Part shown: in pieces, positions 1-5,059 of the stretch
Numbering within the stretch: the first letter of the stretch is position 1
Layout: each line of letters begins with the position of its first letter
Origin: Muribaculaceae bacterium
GTDB taxonomy: Bacteria; Pseudomonadota; Alphaproteobacteria; Rs-D84
Direction: 5' to 3'
Assembly: GCA_023665245.1 (NCBI GenBank)
Contig: JAMPEH010000195.1
Coordinates: 1 to 5,059 of the forward strand
Length of the DNA: 5,059 nt
Made by a program: the position numbers and the translations under genes
The notes under the pieces: model-generated
What the model was told of the DNA's origin: nothing
Databases searched by the model: none
The model's input: only the letters and a program-made list of their open reading frames with translations

Positions 1-660
1 CCTCAGCTCCAGCCGCCATTCCGGAGGCTCCTTCCCGCTGTAATAGGCGCGCATCCCCTCGATGATCCGCTCGTAGCCGTGGTGTCTCTGCATAAACGCT
101 ACAGCGATCATATTAATCTGTTTTTCCAAATATTCTCCGCCAATCTCAGCGACGCTCTCCACGTTGATTCCGTTCGCGGAACGGATCGTGGGAATCCCGA
201 AGATCTCCTGATCGTCCGTGTAAGTCACGAAACGGTCCACATACCGTCTCAGCCTCGGGCGGTAGATCAGCTCTTTCAGGTAAAAGGGCCAGGCGTTCCA
301 CTTGCCAAAGTCATCCTTGTCGTAAGGGTAGGTAAACAGTTCGACGACGATCCTGCAGTCCGGATACCGTTCTTTTACTTTTTTCCAGAAACGAAGATAA
401 GCCCTGTCCGCGACCGTCCTCCTGACATAGAGAAAGTCGGGCTCTTCCAGCCGCGCGAAGGCCTCCTCGTAGTCCCGCTCGATGGATGCCGTGGGAAACA
501 GCCCCAGCACTCTCTTAACCAGCGGTCTCGCAGGGGTTATGACTTCGATCTCCCGCATGGAAAAAAACTTGCCGAATTCTTCCAGCTGCATGTCGATTTT
601 CTTGCTGACTCCGATGGATTGGCGCCCCTGAAAATGGATATAATAGCCTTTTTTCATCAT
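1..660 (-). CDS. GT4-like glycosyltransferase, N-terminal part (runs off left edge)
   Basis: This is an open frame of 220 codons with no stop before the left edge, so the C-terminal part is missing. It starts at the double ATG at 660/657; an AGGGAG site at 667-672 lies 6 nt before the first ATG, which decides the start. The N-terminus has an acceptor-loop-like GVSKKI at residues 17-22. The stretch FVTYTDDQEIFGIPT (144-158), then NGINVESV (163-170) and AFMQRHHGYERIIEG (188-202), matches the hinge and the start of the nucleotide-sugar-binding domain of GT-B family 4 enzymes. The donor-binding EX7E region would lie beyond the edge. By family it should be a cytoplasmic or membrane-associated enzyme adding one sugar to a growing surface glycan. 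It follows the GT61 gene by 35 nt and is probably co-transcribed. The fold class is fairly certain; the sugar specificity is unknown. The 5' end is slightly more AT-rich than its neighbours. Confidence 0.88.
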   Translation of the reverse strand, partial: MMKKGYYIHFQGRQSIGVSKKIDMQLEEFGKFFSMREIEVITPARPLVKRVLGLFPTASIERDYEEAFARLEEPDFLYVRRTVADRAYLRFWKKVKERYPDCRIVVELFTYPYDKDDFGKWNAWPFYLKELIYRPRLRRYVDRFVTYTDDQEIFGIPTIRSANGINVESVAEIGGEYLEKQINMIAVAFMQRHHGYERIIEGMRAYYSGKEPPEWRLELR

Positions 661-666
661 AGCATA

Positions 667-672
667 CTCCCT
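667..672 (-). promoter_or_regulatory. Ribosome binding site of the left-edge GT4-like gene
   Basis: AGGGAG on the minus strand lies 6 nt before the ATG at 660 and 9 nt before the second ATG at 657. It fixes the start of a gene that has no stop codon in the window. The spacing favours the first ATG, but both are workable. Confidence 0.6.
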
Positions 673-695
673 TATCCAATGCAAATACAGCCTCC

Positions 696-1817
696 TCAAT
701 ATTTCAGGACGTACTTGTAATAGACGCATTTCAGCGCATAGACCGCCGCGTTCACCGCCTGGCGCAGCGCCTGGGCGAAGCGCTCTGGCAGCGCCATTTT
801 CAGCCCGTGTTCTCTCATCCACGCCCTCATGGGAGCCGTGACGCCGACCCAGAACGGTCCCGCGTCGTGGCTGAGCGGAAATCCCCGAAAGGGCTCGTAA
901 TAGATATCGATGTACTGCGGCTCGATCTTTCGCAGCCGGTCAAACAAGACCTGCCTGGTGTTCCGGTAACTCTGCTTGCGCAGAATGATGTGCTCTGTCC
1001 CCTCCCGCGCAAACACGATGTTGTGCGACGCCGTCCCCTCGATCGAGGCGAACGCCTTGCAGCGGGAAAGCAGCGCGATCTGCTCCGCGGCCGGCAGCTG
1101 CTCCGGCGCGATCACCGTGTAGCCGAGCCGCCGGAACACCTTTTCCACTTCCCTCTCGCCCAGCTCCTTGCAGTTGGGCATCTGTGTCCGGGTAAAATAT
1201 ATTTTTTCGTGCGATACGCCCTTCCATGCCCGCTCCGCCGCCGCTGCCGCCCTCTCGAAGACCGCCAGGCATTCTCTCGTGCAGAACGTGCCGGGAAAGA
1301 TCGACAGCTGCGGGATGATCACCCGGCGAAACCGCGTGGTCTTCCTGATATCGATCAGCCGCTCTGGCCGGATTCCGAGCAGCTCCAGAAACTCCCGGTA
1401 CCGGCCGCGCCCCAGGATCCCCTCCTCCTCCTGCATACTGCAGTAGGCGAGGCGGTGCGGCGTCTCCTCCTCCAGCGCATACCACAGCCTTGCCAGACAG
1501 TCAAAGAGGAAATTGCCCCAATGCCCGAAAATCTGCCCGATGAAGATCACGGTCTCCGGGACGGTTTCCACCGCGCTCTCCTCAACTTCATAGCTTCCGC
1601 CCCACAGATGAACGTCCTCATGCCGGTAGGCGGAGGCGGCGACAAACTGCCCCTCGCCATCGACGACGCCGCCCTGGCGGCCTCTTGCAGGCAGGATCAC
1701 GGCATGGTCAACCGCAGCGGCCCGCAAAGGCGATTGCAGCAGGAACTCTCTCGCATACAGCTCTTTTAATGGCGTCTCTGCCGTCTTGTCACTCGTGTAG
1801 ATACCGATCATTCCCAT
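696..1817 (-). CDS. Glycosyltransferase family 61 (DUF563-type)
   Basis: The protein is 373 aa from the ATG at 1817. The segment IGQIFGHWGNFLFDCLARLW (residues 93-112) is the HWG/H-x-N-F-x-x-D signature at the start of the DUF563/GT61 domain. KIYFTRTQ (205-212) followed by ALLSRCKAFASIEGTASHNI (248-267) matches the conserved second half, with the small-residue/H-N-I-V-F motif thought to belong to the donor site. These enzymes transfer a sugar, in bacteria usually to capsule, exopolysaccharide or LPS. The aromatic, basic C-terminus (residues 356-373, rich in Tyr, Val and Lys) may help bind the membrane. The frame stays open back to 1910, but that would run deep into the preceding GT2 gene, and the extra residues are low-complexity Arg/Gly. 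I therefore chose 1817, 10 nt after the GT2 stop; GAGAG at 1824-1828 serves it. ATG 1811, with CGGGA 6 nt before it, is an equally possible start. The acceptor and sugar are unknown. Confidence 0.88.
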   Translation of the reverse strand: MGMIGIYTSDKTAETPLKELYAREFLLQSPLRAAAVDHAVILPARGRQGGVVDGEGQFVAASAYRHEDVHLWGGSYEVEESAVETVPETVIFIGQIFGHWGNFLFDCLARLWYALEEETPHRLAYCSMQEEEGILGRGRYREFLELLGIRPERLIDIRKTTRFRRVIIPQLSIFPGTFCTRECLAVFERAAAAAERAWKGVSHEKIYFTRTQMPNCKELGEREVEKVFRRLGYTVIAPEQLPAAEQIALLSRCKAFASIEGTASHNIVFAREGTEHIILRKQSYRNTRQVLFDRLRKIEPQYIDIYYEPFRGFPLSHDAGPFWVGVTAPMRAWMREHGLKMALPERFAQALRQAVNAAVYALKCVYYKYVLKY

Positions 1818-1827
1818 TCCCGTCTCT

Positions 1828-2739
1828 CTATGCCTGATAGTCCGCCGATTTTCCAAACCGCCGTCTCCTGTAGTCCCTGATTCCCCGCAGCGTCGCGCGC
1901 ACGAGCGCACCCTTCCCCCGCGCCAGCCACAGAAGGCAGCACGCCGTGCGGTTGAGTGCGTAGTAGGCGAGAAACAGCGGATAGCGGCGCCCCAGATGCA
2001 GCCTGCTGCACAACAGCCAGTTGCGGGCGATGTAGTAGGCGCACAGCGGGCTGTCCGCCCCCTTCGTGCTCGCCCCCACCTTGTGGTACATCACCGCCTG
2101 CGGGCAGTAGTAGATGGCGACGCCCAGTTTCCCCAGCCGGAAACTGTACTCCGTATCCTCGTAGTAGAGGAAGAAGCGCTCGTCCAGCACGCCCGCCCGG
2201 CGGATCACATCCATCGGGATAAAAAGGCAGCAGCCCGTGGCGAAGCCGATCTCCATCTCCCGCCCATACTGCCCCTCGTCCGTCTCGTTCAGACCGATGT
2301 GGCGCGCCTTGCGGATGACGGGCGAGACGCTTCCGCCTGCGGACCAGATGCGCCTCCTGTCATCGCTGTAACAGATTTTGGGCGCGATCATGCATCCGGC
2401 GTGCCGCCCGGCACACTGCGCCAGCTGTTCCATCATATCGGGCGCGATCTCCGTGTCGTTGTTGAGCAGCATCACATACTCCGCGCCCCACTCTGCGGCG
2501 CGGCGGATGCCCACATTGTTGGCATAGGAAAATCCGTAATTCTCCGCAAGGACAATCAATTCCACCCGCTCATCCATGCCGTAGCGCTCCTCCAGAATCC
2601 TGACGGAATCATCCCGCGAGGCGTTGTCCACCACGATAATCTTCTTCTCATTCTCATCGCGGTTTGCGAAGATCGATTCGATGCACGCGGCGTTATATTT
2701 TTTTCCGTTATAATTCACTAAGACGACTGCCAGCTTCAT
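1828..2739 (-). CDS. WbbL/RfbF-like GT2 glycosyltransferase (rhamnosyltransferase type)
   Basis: The protein is 303 aa with a GT-A family 2 fold of the COG1216 (WbbL-like) type. It opens with MKLAVVLVNYNG, followed by VVDNASRDDS (residues 36-45, nucleotide-binding Asp), ENYGFSYANN (66-75), LLNNDTEIAP (91-100, the DXD-equivalent that binds the metal and UDP/dTDP sugar), FATGCCLFI (166-174) and FFLYYEDTEYSFRL (189-202, the ED acidic pair typical of the catalytic base region). The C-terminus (about 275-297) is strongly basic with hydrophobic residues and is probably a peripheral membrane anchor. Members of this group often use dTDP-rhamnose, but specificity cannot be read from sequence. ATG 2739 is preferred over the in-frame ATG 2778: it has AGGAAG 9 nt upstream and begins directly with the canonical beta strand. 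The longer form would add 13 polar residues and has no properly spaced ribosome site. It lies 42 nt after the GT4 gene and 10 nt before the GT61 gene. Confidence 0.93.
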   Translation of the reverse strand: MKLAVVLVNYNGKKYNAACIESIFANRDENEKKIIVVDNASRDDSVRILEERYGMDERVELIVLAENYGFSYANNVGIRRAAEWGAEYVMLLNNDTEIAPDMMEQLAQCAGRHAGCMIAPKICYSDDRRRIWSAGGSVSPVIRKARHIGLNETDEGQYGREMEIGFATGCCLFIPMDVIRRAGVLDERFFLYYEDTEYSFRLGKLGVAIYYCPQAVMYHKVGASTKGADSPLCAYYIARNWLLCSRLHLGRRYPLFLAYYALNRTACCLLWLARGKGALVRATLRGIRDYRRRRFGKSADYQA

Positions 2740-2748
2740 AGGCTCTGT

Positions 2749-2754
2749 CTTCCT
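2749..2754 (-). promoter_or_regulatory. Ribosome binding site deciding the start of the WbbL-like GT2
   Basis: AGGAAG on the minus strand with a 9-nt spacer to the ATG at 2739. The alternative upstream ATG at 2778 has only a GGGA-type purine run touching the start codon, so initiation at 2739 is more likely. Confidence 0.6.
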
Positions 2755-2781
2755 GTCCCTTCCCTGCTCCGCCCGCATTCC

Positions 2782-3897
2782 CTAACCCAGTATGCTCGAC
2801 AGCAGCCGGTAATACTTTTCCGTCAGCTTCATCTGGTCGTAGGCGCCAAAGTCCATCTCCGCGATCCGGTTGACCGGGTTTTGCATAACCCGGATCCACT
2901 CCTGTGCGTCGTACGGGTCTTGCACGTAATTTGCCTTGCCCTGAGTGACCTCGGGGATGCAGGCTCTGTCCGTCGCCACCACCACGGCGCCGAACAGCAT
3001 CGCCTCGATGGGCGGCATACCGAAGCCCTCGAACACGCTGGGAAATAAGAACGCCCGGCAGTACCGGTACAGGGCGTTGCGCTCGCCGTTCTCCACAAAC
3101 CCCGTGAGCGTCACCTCCCGCTCCAGGCCTCTCTCCCGAATCTGTTCTTCCAGTTTCCCCCGGCTCTCCCCGTTCACCCCGGAGACGAGCAGCCTGCAGG
3201 GCAGGCCGGTCTCTCCCTCCTTGATCTGTTCCATGACCGCGATCAGCGTTTCCAGATTCTTGTGGGGAATCAGCTGCGCCACCGTGTAGAAAAACTCCCC
3301 CTCCCGGACGCCGTACTTCTCCGCCAGATGCGAAAAGGGCGCCATCTCCCTCTCGTCCACCGTGATCGGGTTGTAGATCGTCGTGATCCGGTCGCGCCTC
3401 ACATGATATCTCGCCATGACGTCGTCCCGCACCCAGTCCGATATCGCCACGATATGCCTGGAAAAGAGCGCGTCCAGCCGCCAGCACAGCCTGGAATAGG
3501 CGATCTCGTGGAGGGGATGGTACTCCGGGTAGTGCGCCGCCTGCAGGTCGTGGATCGTGTTGACGTAGGCGATGCCCCCGTTGAACAGCGGGCGGCAGTA
3601 GACGGGGATGAAACATTTCCGGATTCCTCTCTTTCGCAGGAAACGGTTCTGGCAGAAAAACTGCCACAGAATCCGCCCCGCAATGTTTCCGGACACGACG
3701 TTTGTCTCCAAAAGCTCGATCCGCTCATCGAGCGCGTAGTGTGCGAGGGAATCCCGGTTGTCCCGCGACACGAGCAGAAAAAGGCGAAAAGGCTCCTGAA
3801 ACCGCAAGAAGCCATCCAACAGGTTCCTGATATAAAATTCCGTGCCGCCCACCTTCTTCGGGCGAAGCCACAGCAAGTCAACCGCAATCTCCAACAT
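2782..3897 (-). CDS. GT4 family glycosyltransferase (GT-B fold)
   Basis: The protein is 371 aa, a full-length family 4 retaining glycosyltransferase. The N-terminal domain begins MLEIAVDLLWLRP and has the glycine-rich acceptor loop VGGTEFYIRNLLDG (residues 16-29), then NTIHDLQAAHYPEYHP (113-128) and RHIVAISDWVRDD (147-159), the usual end of the acceptor domain. The donor domain shows VAQLIPHKNLETLI (206-219), LTGFVENGE (264-272) and the EX7E motif EGFGMPPIE, with Glu290 and Glu298, which binds the nucleotide-sugar and is catalytic in this family. IHDLQ and the PHKN block resemble mannosyl- and rhamnosyltransferases of O-antigen and exopolysaccharide loci, but this is only a likeness. It starts 3 nt after the DUF2304 stop; its ribosome site GGAGAAGGAA (3904-3913) lies inside the end of that gene, so translation of the two is probably coupled. 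All key residues appear intact. Confidence 0.95.
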   Translation of the reverse strand: MLEIAVDLLWLRPKKVGGTEFYIRNLLDGFLRFQEPFRLFLLVSRDNRDSLAHYALDERIELLETNVVSGNIAGRILWQFFCQNRFLRKRGIRKCFIPVYCRPLFNGGIAYVNTIHDLQAAHYPEYHPLHEIAYSRLCWRLDALFSRHIVAISDWVRDDVMARYHVRRDRITTIYNPITVDEREMAPFSHLAEKYGVREGEFFYTVAQLIPHKNLETLIAVMEQIKEGETGLPCRLLVSGVNGESRGKLEEQIRERGLEREVTLTGFVENGERNALYRYCRAFLFPSVFEGFGMPPIEAMLFGAVVVATDRACIPEVTQGKANYVQDPYDAQEWIRVMQNPVNRIAEMDFGAYDQMKLTEKYYRLLSSILG

Positions 3898-3900
3898 AGG

Positions 3901-4263
3901 CTATTCCTTCTCCCGCTCCTCCATCTCCCGCACCCGCTTGTCCAAAATACTCAGCTCCTGGATCAGCGTCCTGATCTTGCGGTTCTGCCTGGACACGATC
4001 GAGGTCAGGGACAGAAGAATCATCAGGATAAATCCGATGGCAAAGATAAACAGGCCGTTCATATTGTCCTGGATGCCGAATAAGTGAATCAGAAACTGCA
4101 GAATCTCCGGCACGATCACCAGAACGCCCATAACTAAGCCAGCCGCCAGCCACAGCAGCGTATATTTCAGATTCAGCGCTTTCTGCTTGAGAAAATACAA
4201 GATGATGATAAAATAGCACACCACCGCGACAATCAGCGTGACTCTCAGTGTAGCAGGTATCAT
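3901..4263 (-). CDS. DUF2304 domain membrane protein, partner of the GT2 glycosyltransferase
   Basis: The protein is 120 aa, the usual size for DUF2304. Three hydrophobic segments are visible at about residues 5-25, 34-51 (continuing amphipathically to 64) and 69-90. A charged C-terminal tail (91-120) follows. In the tail I97, L100, L104, L107, V111 and M114 fall exactly on a/d heptad positions, so it should form a short coiled coil, probably in the cytoplasm. DUF2304 proteins are typically encoded beside polyprenol-phosphate GT2 enzymes. From memory, the streptococcal counterpart GacJ binds the GT2 enzyme GacI and raises its activity in making GlcNAc-P-undecaprenol. By analogy this protein would be a non-catalytic membrane subunit of the GT2 at 4361-5059. 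The start ATG has a strong GGAAGGAG site (4273-4280) with a 9-nt spacer. The function is inferred from family and position; no catalytic residues are seen. Confidence 0.9.
   Translation of the reverse strand: MIPATLRVTLIVAVVCYFIIILYFLKQKALNLKYTLLWLAAGLVMGVLVIVPEILQFLIHLFGIQDNMNGLFIFAIGFILMILLSLTSIVSRQNRKIRTLIQELSILDKRVREMEEREKE
3904..3913 (-). promoter_or_regulatory. Ribosome binding site of the GT4 gene, embedded in the DUF2304 coding end
   Basis: GGAGAAGGAA on the minus strand sits 6 nt before the ATG at 3897. It is also the coding sequence for the last Glu/Lys residues of the DUF2304 protein, which is consistent with coupled translation of the two genes. Confidence 0.65.
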
Positions 4264-4364
4264 TGCCGTCTGCTCCTTCCAATCCGTAGTGTTTTTTGGA
4301 TATTACTTTCATCCGCCAGCTCTTCCCTGCACAGCACGCAGCTGGCATAGGGGCTCATCCTCAT
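4260..4364 (-). CDS. Possible 34-aa ORF bridging the GT2 and DUF2304 genes
   Basis: This is a small frame of 34 codons plus stop that fills the only sizeable gap between genes. Its ATG overlaps the GT2 stop as ATGA, and its TGA overlaps the DUF2304 ATG as ATGA. A weak GAGG lies about 5 nt before the start. The peptide begins MRMSPYASCVLCREELADE and has a C-x-x-C pair (Cys9, Cys12); the second half is basic and ends in RSRRQ. I do not recognise a family, and there is no membrane segment or signal peptide. Translation could simply carry ribosomes from the GT2 gene to the DUF2304 gene. The frame could equally be chance: it is short and the last third has different codon use from its neighbours. 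A second ATG at 4358 would give 32 aa. Confidence 0.25.
   Translation of the reverse strand: MRMSPYASCVLCREELADESNIQKTLRIGRSRRQ
4273..4280 (-). promoter_or_regulatory. Ribosome binding site of the DUF2304 gene
   Basis: GGAAGGAG on the minus strand, 9 nt before the ATG at 4263. It is the strongest Shine-Dalgarno match in the window. It means the DUF2304 gene can be translated independently and need not rely on coupling from upstream. Confidence 0.7.
4315..4346 (-). repeat. Inverted repeat / hairpin between GT2 and DUF2304 genes
   Basis: GCCAGCT and AGCTGGC (4340-4346 and 4315-4321 on the minus strand) form a perfect 7-bp stem, extendable by a U-G pair, around an 18-nt loop. It begins 14 nt after the GT2 stop. 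No U-run follows, so it does not look like an intrinsic terminator; it could affect mRNA stability or processing in the intercistronic region, or be chance. Confidence 0.3.
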
Positions 4365-5059
4365 ACATCCTCACGCTTCGCCCGCCTCACGCCGTAGCTG
4401 ATGCGGCACAACAGGATCGCCAGCGTCACCTTGATCATGTAATAGATCGATTTCTTGAAGGTGATGGAGCTGGTTCCTCCTTCCCTGGCGCGCATCCGCA
4501 CCGGGACCTCCTTCACCCTGCCGAGGTGCATGATGGCGGCCACGATCGCCTCCGGCTCGGGATAATCCATCGGATAATCCCTGCTATAGATCTCTATGAA
4601 CATCCGGTTGACCGCCCGGTAGCCGCTGGTCACATCCGCGATCCGCCTGCCCGTCGTCAGCCGGATGAGGGCGCTCAGGATATTGATCCCCAGCCTGCGC
4701 CCCGCCGAGGACTGGAAGCCCTCCTTCTCCAGGAAGCGGGAGCCGATCACCACATCCGCCTCGCCGCGGACAATCGGTTCCAGCAGCTTGTCCAGGTAGG
4801 CGATATCGTGCTGTCCGTCCCCGTCCATCTGCACTGCGATATCGTAATCGTTCTTGCGGGCGTAGATGTATCCCGCCTGAACGGCTCCGCCAATCCCCAT
4901 ATTGATGGACAAGTCGAGATAGCAAAAATTCTCCTCCTGGCACAGCTTGAGCGTGCCGTCCGCCGAGCCGTCGTTGACCACCAGATAATCATACTGGGGC
5001 GCCTGCTCCATCATATGCGTCACCACACGCACGATATTTTCGGCTTCATTGTACGCCGG
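4361..5059 (-). CDS. Polyprenol-phosphate GT2 glycosyltransferase (DPM1-like), 5' end beyond right edge
   Basis: The frame is open to the right edge and gives 232 residues beginning PAYNEAENIVRVV. That is the standard first strand of a GT2 enzyme, so only about 5-10 N-terminal residues are missing; an internal GTG at 5032 is not the real start. Motifs in window numbering are VVNDGSADGT (27-36), INMGIGGAVQAGY (52-64) and QMDGDGQHD (77-85) with the metal-binding D79-x-D81. VIGSRF, SGYRAVNR, DYPEPE and the late REGGTSSITF block follow; together these mark the dolichol/polyprenol-phosphate mannose synthase-like group. The C-terminus has one hydrophobic stretch (YYMIKVTLAILLC) but no multi-pass GtrA-like domain. 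The expected reaction is transfer of a sugar from a UDP- or GDP-donor to undecaprenyl phosphate at the inner membrane face. The next clear gene is a DUF2304 protein, the known partner type. The sugar is not determinable; GlcNAc, glucose or mannose are possible. Confidence 0.94.
   Translation of the reverse strand, partial: PAYNEAENIVRVVTHMMEQAPQYDYLVVNDGSADGTLKLCQEENFCYLDLSINMGIGGAVQAGYIYARKNDYDIAVQMDGDGQHDIAYLDKLLEPIVRGEADVVIGSRFLEKEGFQSSAGRRLGINILSALIRLTTGRRIADVTSGYRAVNRMFIEIYSRDYPMDYPEPEAIVAAIMHLGRVKEVPVRMRAREGGTSSITFKKSIYYMIKVTLAILLCRISYGVRRAKREDV

Noticed and set aside
661..695. Possible promoter (TTGAGG, 17 nt, GATAAG on the minus strand) before the left-edge gene
   Set aside because: Only four of six bases match in each box, and the -10-like box sits within about 10 nt of the ribosome site, too close for a normal leader. 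The short gap fits operon read-through better.
79..720. Open frame of 213 codons on the plus strand
   Set aside because: It lies antisense to the left-edge GT4-like gene, whose minus-strand translation has clear family motifs and a ribosome site. The plus-strand product has no recognisable domain.
807..1769. Plus-strand open frame of 320 codons
   Set aside because: It is antisense to the GT61 gene. The product is Arg/Pro/Leu-rich and looks like the mirror of a GC-rich coding frame; no domain is recognised.
1996..2721. Plus-strand open frame of 241 codons
   Set aside because: It is antisense to the WbbL-like GT2, which has all family motifs; the product is His/Arg/Ala-rich without a domain.
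2708..3667. Minus-strand frame of 319 codons overlapping the GT4 gene
   Set aside because: It is the same strand but another frame of the GT4 gene. Its Gly/Arg-rich product has no domain, whereas the GT4 frame has intact catalytic motifs.
3262..4083. Plus-strand open frame of 273 codons crossing two minus-strand genes
   Set aside because: It is antisense to the GT4 and DUF2304 genes, and its His/Arg/Pro-rich composition is typical of a shadow frame.
4291..4297. AAAAAAC slippery heptamer on the minus strand inside the small ORF
   Set aside because: It is in the wrong phase for standard -1 frameshifting in that frame, and no downstream extended product makes sense.
3878..4348. Minus-strand frame of 156 codons covering the DUF2304 gene
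   Set aside because: It is an out-of-frame reading of DUF2304. The DUF2304 frame has a strong ribosome site and the expected membrane segments.
1..5059. CRISPR arrays, transposons, tRNA/rRNA genes, defence or toxin systems
   Set aside because: No spaced direct repeats, transposase motifs, tRNA-like folds or nuclease/toxin motifs were seen; nearly all of the window is accounted for by glycan genes.

Overview
The window is a compact, one-directional block of cell-surface polysaccharide genes. Every credible gene lies on the minus strand, so transcription runs from the right edge (5059) to the left edge (1). The base composition is moderately GC-rich, most genes carry purine-rich Shine-Dalgarno sites 6-9 nt before ATG, and the protein types fit a Bacillota genome, most likely a gut Clostridia/Lachnospiraceae-type organism. 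That assignment is an inference from style, not from a marker gene.

In transcription order the layout is: (1) a polyprenol-phosphate-type GT2 glycosyltransferase whose first few codons lie beyond the right edge (5059-4361); (2) a 97-nt gap containing a possible 34-codon ORF that overlaps both neighbours by ATGA, plus a 7-bp hairpin; (3) a 120-aa DUF2304 membrane protein with a C-terminal coiled coil (4263-3901); (4) a GT4 glycosyltransferase with the EX7E motif (3897-2782); (5) a WbbL/RfbF-like GT2 glycosyltransferase (2739-1828); (6) a GT61/DUF563-type glycosyltransferase (1817-696); (7) the N-terminal 220 residues of a further GT4-like glycosyltransferase that runs off the left edge (660-1). 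The gaps are 97, 3, 42, 10 and 35 nt. There is no visible terminator or convincing internal promoter, so this is probably the middle of one operon.

Functionally, the first GT2 and the DUF2304 protein form a recognisable pair. They probably make a lipid-phosphate-linked sugar donor at the inner face of the membrane, in the way described for streptococcal GacI/GacJ. The four following glycosyltransferases (GT4, GT2, GT61, GT4) would add successive sugars to a lipid-linked repeat unit or backbone. No priming transferase, flippase, polymerase, ABC exporter, ligase or nucleotide-sugar synthesis gene is present, so these must lie outside the window. The sugars and the final polymer cannot be told from this sequence.

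I found no mobile element, CRISPR array, tRNA, rRNA or defence gene. The window looks like a normal glycan locus. The points worth a second look are the small double-overlapping ORF, the GT2-DUF2304 pair with its regular heptad tail, and the unusual mix of four different glycosyltransferase types in one run.
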